16,947 bases of DNA, from NCBI GenBank assembly GCA_041859375.1, contig JBHEKP010000173.1:1-16947 (forward strand). The letters run 5' to 3'. This DNA is from JBHEKP01 sp041859375 (GTDB lineage Bacteria; Hydrogenedentota; Hydrogenedentia; Hydrogenedentales; CAITNO01). Below, piece after piece: positions 7,512-16,100 of this stretch (positions within the stretch are counted from its first letter, which is position 1; every line of letters starts with the position of its first letter). The notes under the pieces were generated by a model, which saw only the letters and a list, made by a program, of their open reading frames with translations, did not search any database and had not been told where the DNA came from. Both the position numbers and the translations under genes were made by a program.

Positions 7512-8251
7512 GGGGCCAGCCCCGCCCGCACCAGCGCCACCTCGCGGGTGATGAGGGGACCGGCCTCACCGCCGCCCGCCTCCACATCCCGGCGGAGCCG
7601 CGTCAGGCCCTCCGTATATTCCTCCGGGTCCATAAGGTCAAAGGTGGAAAGGAACTTGGCCTCCACGCGGGCGAGATAGGTCCGGTCCATGGGCTTGGGC
7701 TGGCCCTGTTCGATGTCCCAACGGACCCCCTCAAACCCGGCCTGTTCCAGCAGCCCCCCCAGGGTTTCCAGCGGCGGAAACCGCCCCAGGTCAATCGCCG
7801 CGAAACTGGGGAAGTACAGGTTCAGCGGATGCTCCGCAATGTAGGAGGGCGGCACGGTGATGTGCGCGGTCACCCCGCCGCCCCGCAGCACCCGCGCGCA
7901 GTCGGCAAAGAAACCGGGCAGGTCAGGAACATGCTGCATCACATAGGTGGAATAGACGGCGTCGAAACAGGCCGGCCCGAAGGGCAGGCCCGGCGCGCGC
8001 CCCCGCAGCCACAGGCCGCCCGTTCCCTTTTCCCGCGCCCTGGCGATCATGCCCGGCGACGGCTCCAACGCCGCAAGCAGTCCCCGGATTTTTGGCGCGA
8101 TGAAGCGGGTGGTGTTGCCCGTGCCCGCGCCGATTTCCAGGACGCACCCCGCCCCCCGCAGCTCCTCCGCCAGCCGCCCGAAGCAGAAGTCGGCCCCGCT
8201 TGGGCGCACGGTGTCGTACCGGCCGGCGATATTGTCGTAGTTCACGGGCAT
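7508..8251 (-). CDS. Class I SAM-dependent methyltransferase
   Basis: A 247-residue cytoplasmic Rossmann-fold methyltransferase resembling the UbiE/Methyltransf_11 group. It opens with NYDNIAGRYDTVRPSG. Motif I VLEIGAGTGN (37-46) binds SAM, an acidic LEPSP follows (62-66), and the motif IV region is FDAVYSTYVMQHVPD (96-110), followed by the usual VLRGGG turn. The C-terminal half (about 140-247) is variable, so the substrate is unknown. It is the first gene of the operon. The only start in frame near the SD is the ATG at 8251, which leaves 13 nt after AGGAGG, longer than usual. Another ATG (8262) only 2 nt from the SD opens a six-codon frame ending inside this gene. TATAGT (8289-8294) may be the -10 box. 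Confidence 0.85.
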   Translation of the reverse strand: MPVNYDNIAGRYDTVRPSGADFCFGRLAEELRGAGCVLEIGAGTGNTTRFIAPKIRGLLAALEPSPGMIARAREKGTGGLWLRGRAPGLPFGPACFDAVYSTYVMQHVPDLPGFFADCARVLRGGGVTAHITVPPSYIAEHPLNLYFPSFAAIDLGRFPPLETLGGLLEQAGFEGVRWDIEQGQPKPMDRTYLARVEAKFLSTFDLMDPEEYTEGLTRLRRDVEAGGGEAGPLITREVALVRAGLAP

Positions 8252-8288
8252 CCGGATTCCATGTCCTCCTTCTCATGCTCACCGCCCC

Positions 8289-8294
8289 ACTATA
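8289..8294 (-). promoter_or_regulatory. Possible -10 box for the methyltransferase operon
   Basis: The minus strand reads TATAGT (five of six consensus bases) 38 bp before the ATG at 8251, just past the groEL terminator hairpin. The -35 position is GC-rich and does not match. It is supported mainly by its location at the head of a four-gene operon. Confidence 0.35.
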
Positions 8295-8297
8295 CAT

Positions 8298-8337
8298 AAA
8301 AGGCGGCGCCAGCCGCCACGGGGGTGGCGGCCGGCGC
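8298..8337 (-). terminator. Rho-independent terminator downstream of groEL
   Basis: On the minus strand a 14-bp stem with one mismatch (arms 8324-8337 and 8306-8319) closes a 4-nt loop (8320-8323) and is followed after CGCC by TTTT (8301-8298). It begins 24 nt after the groEL stop. The stem is strong but the T-run is short and 4 nt away, so termination may be partial. Confidence 0.65.
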
Positions 8338-8361
8338 GAAAGTTCGGTTGCCGGTCCGGGA

Positions 8362-9978
8362 TCAGCCGCAGTTGCAGCCGCCGCCGCAGCAGGACTTCTC
8401 GTCCTTCTTGGGCGCGTCGGTGACAAGGCATTCGGTGGTGATGATCATGCTCGCGGCGCTGACGGCGTTCTGCAGGGCGCAGCGGATGACCTTGGCCGGA
8501 TCGATGATGCCGGCCTTGACCAGGTCCTCGTATTCGCCGGTGGCGGCGTTGTAGCCGTTGTTGCCCTTCGCGGCGGCCACGGCGTTGACCACGACGCCGC
8601 CCTCAAGCCCGGCGTTCTCCGCAATCTGGCACAGGGGCGCGGCCATGGCCTTGTAGACGATGTTCGCGCCGATCTTCTCGTCGCCGTCCAGGTTCAGGGA
8701 GGCCAGTTTCTCGCGGACGCGCAGCAGGGCGACGCCGCCGCCGGAAACAATGCCCTCCTCGATGGCGGCGCGGGTGGCGTGAAGCGCGTCGTCGGCGCGG
8801 TCCTTCTTCTCCTTCAGCTCCACCTCGCTCACGGCGCCGATCTTGATGACCGCGACGCCGCCCGCGAGCTTGGCCAGGCGCTCCTGGAGCTTCTCGCGGT
8901 CGTAGTCGGAGGTGGTGTCCTCAATCTGGCGGCGGATCTGCTCGCAGCGGCCCGTGATTTCCTTCTTGTCGCCGCCGCCGCGGATGATGGTGGTGTTGTC
9001 CTTGGTGATTTCGACGCGCTTGGCGGAGCCGAGCATGTCCAGCTCGACCTTCTCCAGGGTCATGCCGAGATCCTCGCTCACGAACTGTCCGCCCGTGACG
9101 ATGGAGATGTCGCGCAGGATTTCCTTGCGGCGGTCGCCGAAGGCGGGCGCCTTCACGGCGGCCACGTTCAGGATGCCGCGCAGGCGGTTGACCACCAGGG
9201 TGGCCAGCGCCTCGCCCTCGAGATCCTCGGCGATGATGAGCAGGGCGCGCCCGCTCTGGGCGATCTTCTGGAGCAGCGGAAGCATGTCGCGGATGCTGCC
9301 GATTTTCTTCTCGTAGCAGAGGATGCACGGATCCTCCATGACGACCTTCATGTTTTCGGGATCGTTCACGAAGTGGGGGGAGATGTAGCCGCGGTCAAAC
9401 TGCATGCCCTCGACGATTTCCACCTCGGTGCTCAGGCTCTTGCCCTCCTCGATGGTGATTACGCCGTCCTGGCCGACCTTGTCAATCGCGTCGGCGATGA
9501 TGTCGCCGATGGTGTCGTCGCCGTTCGCGGAAACCGTGGCGACCTGCTTAATCTCCTCTTTGTTCTTGATTTTCTTGGCCATGTCGGAGATTGAGCCGAG
9601 GGCGAGGGCGAGGGCCTTGTCCATGCCCCGCTTCAGGTGCATGGGGTTGGCGCCGGAGGTGACGTGCTTCATGCCCTCGTGCACCATGGACTGGGCCAGC
9701 ACCGTCGCCGTGGTCGTGCCGTCGCCCGCGATGTCGCCGGTCTTGCTCGCGGCCTGGCGCACCATGCGCGCGCCCATGTTGGAAAGGGGCTCCTTCAGCT
9801 CCACTTCCTTGGCCACGGTCACGCCGTCCTTGGTGACCTTGGGCGCGCCGAAGGATTTTTCCATGAGCACATTGCGGCCCTTGGGGCCAAGGGTGGCCTT
9901 CACGGCGTCCGCCAGCACATCCACGCCCTGAAGCAGCGCCACGCGGGCTTCCTGTCCAAACACAAGCTGTTTTGCCAT
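8362..9978 (-). CDS. groEL: Chaperonin GroEL (Hsp60) with Cys-rich C-terminus
   Basis: A 538-residue type I chaperonin subunit, expected to form 14-mers that fold proteins in an ATP-dependent cage with GroES. Recognised by MAKQLVFGQEAR, LGPKGRNV (30-37), the ATP motif GDGTTT (D86 conserved), GANPMHLKRGMDKA, the apical APAFGDRRKE, and the signature AAIEEGIVSGGG. Length is normal, but the usual flexible Gly-Gly-Met tail is absent. The protein ends KKDEKSCCGGGCNCG, with C530, C531, C535 and C537. In GroEL the tail projects into the cavity floor, so each heptameric ring would carry 28 cysteines there; a metal or redox role is speculation. The start is supported by AAGGAG 7 nt upstream. The gene has its own promoter, a CIRCE operator and a terminator, and stands without an adjacent groES, which must be elsewhere. 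Confidence 0.97.
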   Translation of the reverse strand: MAKQLVFGQEARVALLQGVDVLADAVKATLGPKGRNVLMEKSFGAPKVTKDGVTVAKEVELKEPLSNMGARMVRQAASKTGDIAGDGTTTATVLAQSMVHEGMKHVTSGANPMHLKRGMDKALALALGSISDMAKKIKNKEEIKQVATVSANGDDTIGDIIADAIDKVGQDGVITIEEGKSLSTEVEIVEGMQFDRGYISPHFVNDPENMKVVMEDPCILCYEKKIGSIRDMLPLLQKIAQSGRALLIIAEDLEGEALATLVVNRLRGILNVAAVKAPAFGDRRKEILRDISIVTGGQFVSEDLGMTLEKVELDMLGSAKRVEITKDNTTIIRGGGDKKEITGRCEQIRRQIEDTTSDYDREKLQERLAKLAGGVAVIKIGAVSEVELKEKKDRADDALHATRAAIEEGIVSGGGVALLRVREKLASLNLDGDEKIGANIVYKAMAAPLCQIAENAGLEGGVVVNAVAAAKGNNGYNAATGEYEDLVKAGIIDPAKVIRCALQNAVSAASMIITTECLVTDAPKKDEKSCCGGGCNCG

Positions 9979-9994
9979 TTTCCGTCTCCTTTAT

Positions 9995-10007
9995 GTTGTG
10001 ACACAAC
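9995..10007. repeat. 13-bp palindrome in the groEL leader
   Basis: GTTGTG (9995-10000), one central base, then CACAAC (10002-10007): a perfect palindrome around a single base. It lies between CIRCE and the groEL SD, inside the predicted leader. It could be a second operator; as RNA only a short 4-bp hairpin would form. No known site is recognised. Confidence 0.4.
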
Positions 10008-10033
10008 CAGTCATTTGCCACGTTTTTGGGGTG

Positions 10034-10060
10034 TTAGCACTCATGGGGTTTGAGTGCTAA
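10034..10060. promoter_or_regulatory. CIRCE operator (HrcA binding site)
   Basis: TTAGCACTC (10034-10042), nine bases, then GAGTGCTAA (10052-10060) match the CIRCE consensus perfectly in both arms and spacer length. It begins at the predicted groEL transcription start, about 55-80 bp before the ATG. CIRCE is bound by the HrcA repressor and relieved on heat shock as GroEL is titrated; hrcA itself is not in the window. Confidence 0.96.
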
Positions 10061-10067
10061 CAGGAAA

Positions 10068-10096
10068 ATCCTAGCACAAGAAAAACCCCGTGTCAA
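10068..10096 (-). promoter_or_regulatory. groEL sigma-70-type promoter
   Basis: On the minus strand a perfect -35 TTGACA (10096-10091) and a -10 TAGGAT (10073-10068, four of six) are exactly 17 bp apart. Predicted start is near 10061, directly at the edge of CIRCE, so bound HrcA would block RNA polymerase. The -35 box lies within the terminator hairpin of the upstream gene. Confidence 0.85.
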
Positions 10097-10104
10097 GCAC
10101 GGGG
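10081..10104 (-). terminator. Rho-independent terminator of the sigma-54 activator gene
   Basis: On the minus strand CCCCGTG (10104-10098), loop CTTGA, CACGGGG (10092-10086), then TTTTT (10085-10081): a perfect 7-bp GC-rich stem directly followed by a T-run, 36 nt after the activator stop. Its loop and descending arm contain the groEL -35 TTGACA. Confidence 0.85.
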
Positions 10105-10139
10105 CGGGGGAAATGTTCGTGGAATATGGAACCGGGGGG

Positions 10140-11693
<1,554 letters not shown>

Positions 11694-11742
11694 GGACAAT
11701 TCCTTTCCAATCATCGCACCGGTTGGTGTCTTTTCAGGGACC

Positions 11743-11748
11743 ATAATA
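11743..11748 (-). promoter_or_regulatory. -10 box of the sigma-54 activator gene
   Basis: The minus strand reads TATTAT (five of six) 49 bp before the ATG at 11693, predicting a leader of about 40 nt. The -35 region (TTCCTC at 18 bp) is weak. The overlap with the in-frame ATG at 11744 argues against that longer start. Confidence 0.45.
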
Positions 11749-11834
11749 CCTTCAAGTAGAAGTTTAGAGGAACGGGGGGCGCTTCCGCAAGCGGCAATTC
11801 TCGAAATAGTTACCGTTTGGTAGGTCATTTTTCC

Positions 11835-11864
11835 AAAAAATCCGGTTTCACCCCAAAAACCGGA
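11835..11864 (-). terminator. Intrinsic terminator-like hairpin, leftward
   Basis: On the minus strand TCCGGTTT (11864-11857), an 8-nt loop, AAACCGGA (11848-11841), then TTTTTT (11840-11835): a perfect 8-bp stem directly followed by six Ts. On the plus strand the stem is followed by As, so it works leftward only. It is upstream of the activator promoter, where no minus-strand gene ends nearby. Confidence 0.6.
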
Positions 11865-11913
11865 AAAACCATCGGCGCACCGGAGACGGCCATTCCGCCA
11901 TGCGCGCAACCGG

Positions 11914-11937
11914 AAAAAAAAACCGCCCCGGCGGGGC
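11914..11937 (-). terminator. Second leftward terminator-like hairpin
   Basis: On the minus strand a GC-only 5-bp stem (GCCCC 11937-11933 with GGGGC 11929-11925, 3-nt loop) is followed after GG by nine Ts (11922-11914). The stem is short but the T-run is long. It stands about 50 bp upstream of the first hairpin in the same direction. Confidence 0.45.
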
Positions 11938-11964
11938 CGCATGACTTCCCGGCACCAAATAACG

Positions 11965-11970
11965 TAAAAT
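11965..11970 (+). promoter_or_regulatory. Possible -10 box for the rhomboid/J-protein operon
   Basis: TAAAAT (five of six) lies 23 bp before the rhomboid ATG. At 18 bp spacing the -35 reads ATGACT (four of six). The region 11749-11993 otherwise holds only the two hairpins and no gene. Confidence 0.35.
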
Positions 11971-11993
11971 GTTCCGCAACACAGGGAAACGGC

Positions 11994-12797
11994 ATGGCAT
12001 ACGGCGGCAATTACGGCGGATACGGCACCTATGACGGCACTTTCCGGGCGGAGCAATTCCGTCTGGGGCCGTCCACACTGACGCCCGGTGTGCGCGGCCT
12101 CATCCTGCTGAACACAGCGGTGTTTGCCGCGCAGTTGAGCCTCGCCCCGCTGGAATGGTGGCTGGGGGTTCCCGGTTTTTTGGGGAACTGGTTCGGCTTT
12201 CAGGGCGGCGATTTCCTTCGCGGCATGGTTTGGCAGCCCCTCACCTATCAACTGCTGCACGGCGGGCTGATGCACCTGTTCATGAACATGCTGTGGCTTT
12301 ACATGTTCGGTTCGGAGGTGGAGGATCTGCTGGGAACCCGGCAGTTTGCGTGCTTTTATTTCGGTTGCGGCGCGCTGGCGGTGCTGGCCAGCCTCTTTGA
12401 ACTGGCGATTTTCGGGCGGAATCCGGTCATTGCCGGGGCGAGCGGCTCGGTCATGGGCGTGCTCATGGCCTTTGCCATGATTGATCCGCAGCGCCGCTTT
12501 TTTCTGTTCCCCTTTCCAATCTCGGTGACGGCGGCCTGGATGGTGGTGATTGTGGCGGCGATGAACGTGCTGTCCGGGGTGAGCGGCTCCGACGCGGCGG
12601 TGACCACCCACCTGGGCGGGCTGGCGGCGGGCTACGGCCTGATGAAGGCGATCCCGCTGTGGCACCAGTGGCGGCGCGAACGGGCCCGGGCCAAATGGTT
12701 CGCCCCGCCGCGGGACAACGGGGAGGCGGAACAGCGGGCGCGGGACAAGGCGCGCGAGGCGGTGGACAACATATTCAAGTTCAAGGATCGCCCCTGA
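11994..12797 (+). CDS. Rhomboid family intramembrane serine protease
   Basis: A 267-residue polytopic inner-membrane protein with six likely membrane helices between residues 32 and 222. Rhomboid catalytic elements are all present: HGGLMHLFMN with the H-x3-N oxyanion pair (H94, N98), the GASG serine motif (S150), and the last-helix histidine in THLGGLAAGY (H206). It would cut single-pass membrane proteins within or next to the bilayer. The N-terminus is Gly/Tyr-rich (AYGGNYGGYGTYDG) and the C-terminal tail (223-267) is highly charged and likely cytoplasmic. The start at 11994 is preferred to open frame back to 11817: AGGGAAA lies just upstream, and the extension would cross a hairpin and A-runs and carries no domain. 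The J-protein gene begins 22 bp after the stop, so they probably share a transcript. Confidence 0.92.
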   Translation: MAYGGNYGGYGTYDGTFRAEQFRLGPSTLTPGVRGLILLNTAVFAAQLSLAPLEWWLGVPGFLGNWFGFQGGDFLRGMVWQPLTYQLLHGGLMHLFMNMLWLYMFGSEVEDLLGTRQFACFYFGCGALAVLASLFELAIFGRNPVIAGASGSVMGVLMAFAMIDPQRRFFLFPFPISVTAAWMVVIVAAMNVLSGVSGSDAAVTTHLGGLAAGYGLMKAIPLWHQWRRERARAKWFAPPRDNGEAEQRARDKAREAVDNIFKFKDRP

Positions 12798-12819
12798 CGG
12801 GGAGTGGAAAGTGTGAACG

Positions 12820-13146
12820 ATGCCCGGTTTTCAGGAATTCATCTTCATCATCATCGTCATCATCGTGCTAAACGCCACGGGCCTCTGGCCGGTGGTGATG
12901 AAGGCCCTTCGTGAATGGCGCGGCGGCGGCCCGGAGGAGGCCCACACGCCCCCCCCCGGCAGCGCCGACGCGGACCTGTGCTACCGGCTGCTGGGCCTGT
13001 CCCCCTCTGCCTCGTGGGAGGAGATTGAGAAGGCCTACCGCCGCAAGGCGAAGGTGCACCATCCCGACCACGGCGGCGACGGGGACACCATGCGCGCCCT
13101 GAACGAGGCCTACCAGACCCTCAAACGCATGCGCAAAATGCGCTGA
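12820..13146 (+). CDS. Membrane-anchored J-domain protein
   Basis: A 108-residue protein with one N-terminal hydrophobic segment (about 6-26, EFIFIIIVIIVLNATGLWPVV), a short Gly/Pro-rich linker (34-47) and a C-terminal J-domain (about 53-107). The J-domain contains CYRLLGL, the basic helix KAYRRKAKVH, the essential HPD (81-83) and the closing NEAYQTLK helix. J-domains stimulate Hsp70 (DnaK) ATPase, so this should recruit DnaK to the membrane. The layout, anchor then terminal J-domain, is like mitochondrial Tim14/Pam18. The start codon cannot move upstream because an in-frame TGA lies at 12814. The SD is weak (GGAAAG), which fits translation following the rhomboid gene. It ends 19 bp from the convergent giant gene. 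No client-binding domain is present. Confidence 0.88.
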   Translation: MPGFQEFIFIIIVIIVLNATGLWPVVMKALREWRGGGPEEAHTPPPGSADADLCYRLLGLSPSASWEEIEKAYRRKAKVHHPDHGGDGDTMRALNEAYQTLKRMRKMR

Positions 13147-13165
13147 CCTGCCCCCTCTCGCCCGG

Positions 13166-16100
13166 TTATTCCGCCGGCCCCGAGAGGTCTTCCGCCAGCA
13201 CCTGGCACTGGGCCATCTGTCCGATGCGCGCGTCCGTGATCTGCCAGGCCACCCGCTTGTCGTCGGTCACCTCAAAGAGGTGCGCCCCGTCTTTGCCGTC
13301 CAAATTCTGCGCGTTCCAGTTGCACACCAGGGTGTTGCCGTTTTTCAGCCGTTTCACCCCCGCCAGAACGCCGATCTGGATGTCGGGAATTTCATGGGGA
13401 AGCAGCTCCCAAACCACCCGGTCGTCCGGCGCGTATTCGGTCACCGCGCCCCCGGCGGTGATGAGCGTGTTGCCGTTTTCCAGCCGTTCCACACCCACGG
13501 GGGACGGCTTCCGGGGGAATTCGCGGATTACCCTTCCGTCGCGGTCATACTCACGCACCGCCCCCTCGGCGGTGAAGGGCACGATGTAGGTGCCCTCCGG
13601 CGTTTTTCGGCACATGCGGAACTGGGCGTGGGGCGTCTGCTCCGTGGTGGACAACTGGACTTGGTGGACAATCTCACCCTTGCGGTTGACCTCGATGAGG
13701 CGGCATTCGCCCACGATACCAATCATCACATTGCCGTCGGGCAGGGGCTGGCAGTTGGGAATCTCATTCGGCTTTTCCGTGGTGAATTCCCAGACCACCT
13801 TTTTGTCGCGGGTGACCTCGCGCACGGCCTGGTAGGAGGAGGTGAGGATGTTGCCGTTCGGCAGCATCCACACGTCCTGCGGGTGGGGCACGGGGTAGTC
13901 CCAGACGATTTCCCCGGCCTTGTTTCGGATGGCCACGCGATCGTGGATATGTTCGGAGAATAGAATCGGGTACGGGCCCCAGGTGTTTTCGTGCCAGAAA
14001 CCGGCGCGCAGGCCCGGTTCCGTGCCGTCGACGCCCTGCACATTCGCCGGGTCCACATCCAGCGCGGGCCAGACCAGCTCACCCCGGAGCTGTGCATCCT
14101 CGCGGGTGAATGCGCCGAGGCGCATGGAGTTGCAGTCGAGCCACTGGATGACCTGGTGCCGCTCCTCCCCGGACACGCTCTTCAGGTGCCCGTCGGAGAG
14201 CAGCGCCTGGCCGATTTTCGACGCGCGCGCGCCGAAGCGGCCCGGTATGGTGCGCGATCCGCCGTGGACGCCGCTGTAGGCGGTGGTCATGTCGGTGAAC
14301 ATCGCACCGGAGAACCAGAAGGTGTAGTCCTCCTTCAGCGCCTCATAGGACATGTCCCGCGGGCCCTTCCCCTCTTTCGTGTGGCAGGGCAGGCAGGTCT
14401 TGTCGAAGATGGGCTTAATCTGGCGGTAATAGCTGACCGGCTCCACGGGGCCGCATTCGGGTTGCAGTTTCGACGGCGCGCGGCGCATGGCAAGGGGCTT
14501 CTGATCCCGAACCGGCGCGCTCTGGGTCTTTTCGTGGCACCCGGCGCAGGAGAGCTGCTCGCCGGGGTGGACAAAGGCGGCGGAGCGCATGGACTGCACC
14601 GCCATGAAGTTTTCGTCCAGCGCCTGGAAGATGAGCTGCTTCGCCACGGGCGCCTCGAAATAGGCGCTGCCGTCCTCCTCCACGGGCACAACGCCGAGGG
14701 GGATGCGCGGCGTGTTCTCGCGCTCATAGCCCGCGAGGGGCTCGCCCATGGCGTGGTTGGTCTTCGGGATGTTCTGCACCACCCGGAGCCATTTGACCTT
14801 CACGCCCTCCGGGAAGGGCAGGTCGGAGTCGTACACGTTCATCACCGCCACGGTGGCCGGGGGCGCGGCGGGGTTCCCCCGCGACCGCACCTTGGACGGA
14901 ATCACCGGCGGCACCGGACGGGCGCGCAGGGGGATGGGGTTGATCACGCGCAGTCGCTCGTCCTGCGGGCAGGGCAGCGAGCGCAGGTCGCAGAGCAGCT
15001 CCTTGTTGCCGAAACGGTCCACCAGCGCCAGATCCTCCCACACGTTGCAGAGGTAGTAATCCCCGCTGAGCGGCCACGGGGTGCCGTACTTGTAGTGGCG
15101 GCGTCCGGGCGTCTCCGTTTCGGGGAAGGGCTCGTCCGGCGTCACCCGCCGGATTTGCGACATGTGGTGGTCGTCCTCCGGGCGCAGGTCCAGCATGCAG
15201 AGGGAGCCGTAGATGGAGCCGTGGTGCGGCGCGGCGGTAAACATGTACAGCGGCGAATTGGGCACGGCACGGATGCTCATCTCCACGAGGGGCGCGCCGA
15301 AGCGGCTGTCCCATTCCCGGCCGTTTTCCACCTTCCACGGCGTGTGGTCGGGGAAGGTATGGAAGGGCAGCGGATAGTTGCCGTGGGGGGCGCGGGGGTT
15401 GGCGCCGTCGGGGTTGCTGATCCAGAAGCGCGTGCCCAGGCAGTTTTCCCGATCCACATAATCCCAGCGGGTGTAGACAAGCTGCCCCTCGTTGTTCACC
15501 GATGGGTTCCACTCGCTGGTCTCGAAATAACTGAGGGGGGTGATGCCGCCGCCGTCGGCGTCCATGGAGAAGAGGGTGTAACTGCGCACCTTCAGGTAGG
15601 CGGCAAAGCAGCGGATATAGCCGCCGCGCCGCTCCGACACGAAGGCGATGCGCCCGTCGGGCAGCCAGCAGGGGCTGAAGTCGTTGGCGTCGCCGTCGGT
15701 GAGCTGCACCAGGCCGGTGCCGTCCACATTGACCCTGAAGAGGTGAAAAGAGGTGTCCCGCGAGTAAATCCATTTGTGTTCGCTGTTCGCGGTCCAGGCG
15801 AAGACGATGGTTTTGCCGTCATGGGAGAGGTCCGGGGTGGCAAAGGCGCCGTGGTCGAGTTTGCGGCCCTTCATCCGCCCGTTTTCCACCACCGAGTCCG
15901 CGAGGAGGTCTGTGATTTCAGGAACGGTCTTGTAGTTTTTCACCAGGTACAGGCCGCCACCGGGCAGGGCGTTGAAGCCGAAGTACTGGGTGACGAAATG
16001 GCCGCCCTGCGCGTCGGAGGTTTGGGGGTTGGAGCGCACGGAGCCCTCGAAGGTTCCCCGCGCGACGCACAGCAGCGTGTCGAAGTCGAGCAGCGGGTTG

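Noticed and set aside
8244..8262. Six-codon leader peptide (MESGCP) before the methyltransferase
   Set aside because: Its ATG is only 2 nt from the AGGAGG, too close for normal initiation, and no attenuator structure follows.
8200..9594. Long open frame on the plus strand opposite groEL
   Set aside because: It is the antisense shadow of a strongly conserved GC-rich gene; the predicted protein is low-complexity (Ala/Asp/Leu/Val/Gly-rich), has no SD and crosses the terminator region.
11817..11993. Longer N-terminus for the rhomboid protease
   Set aside because: The extra 59 residues have no domain character, cross a hairpin and A-runs, and the SD and a -10 box point to the ATG at 11994.
11694..12665. 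Extension of the sigma-54 activator upstream to an 841-residue protein
   Set aside because: The extra part is antisense to the rhomboid gene, crosses two terminator-like hairpins and a -10 box, and the SD-supported ATG at 11693 starts right before the GAF domain.
12838..12867. TCATCATCAT-like simple repeat as a phase-variable microsatellite
   Set aside because: The repeat is imperfect and trinucleotide, simply encoding an Ile/Val-rich membrane helix; slippage would not change frame.
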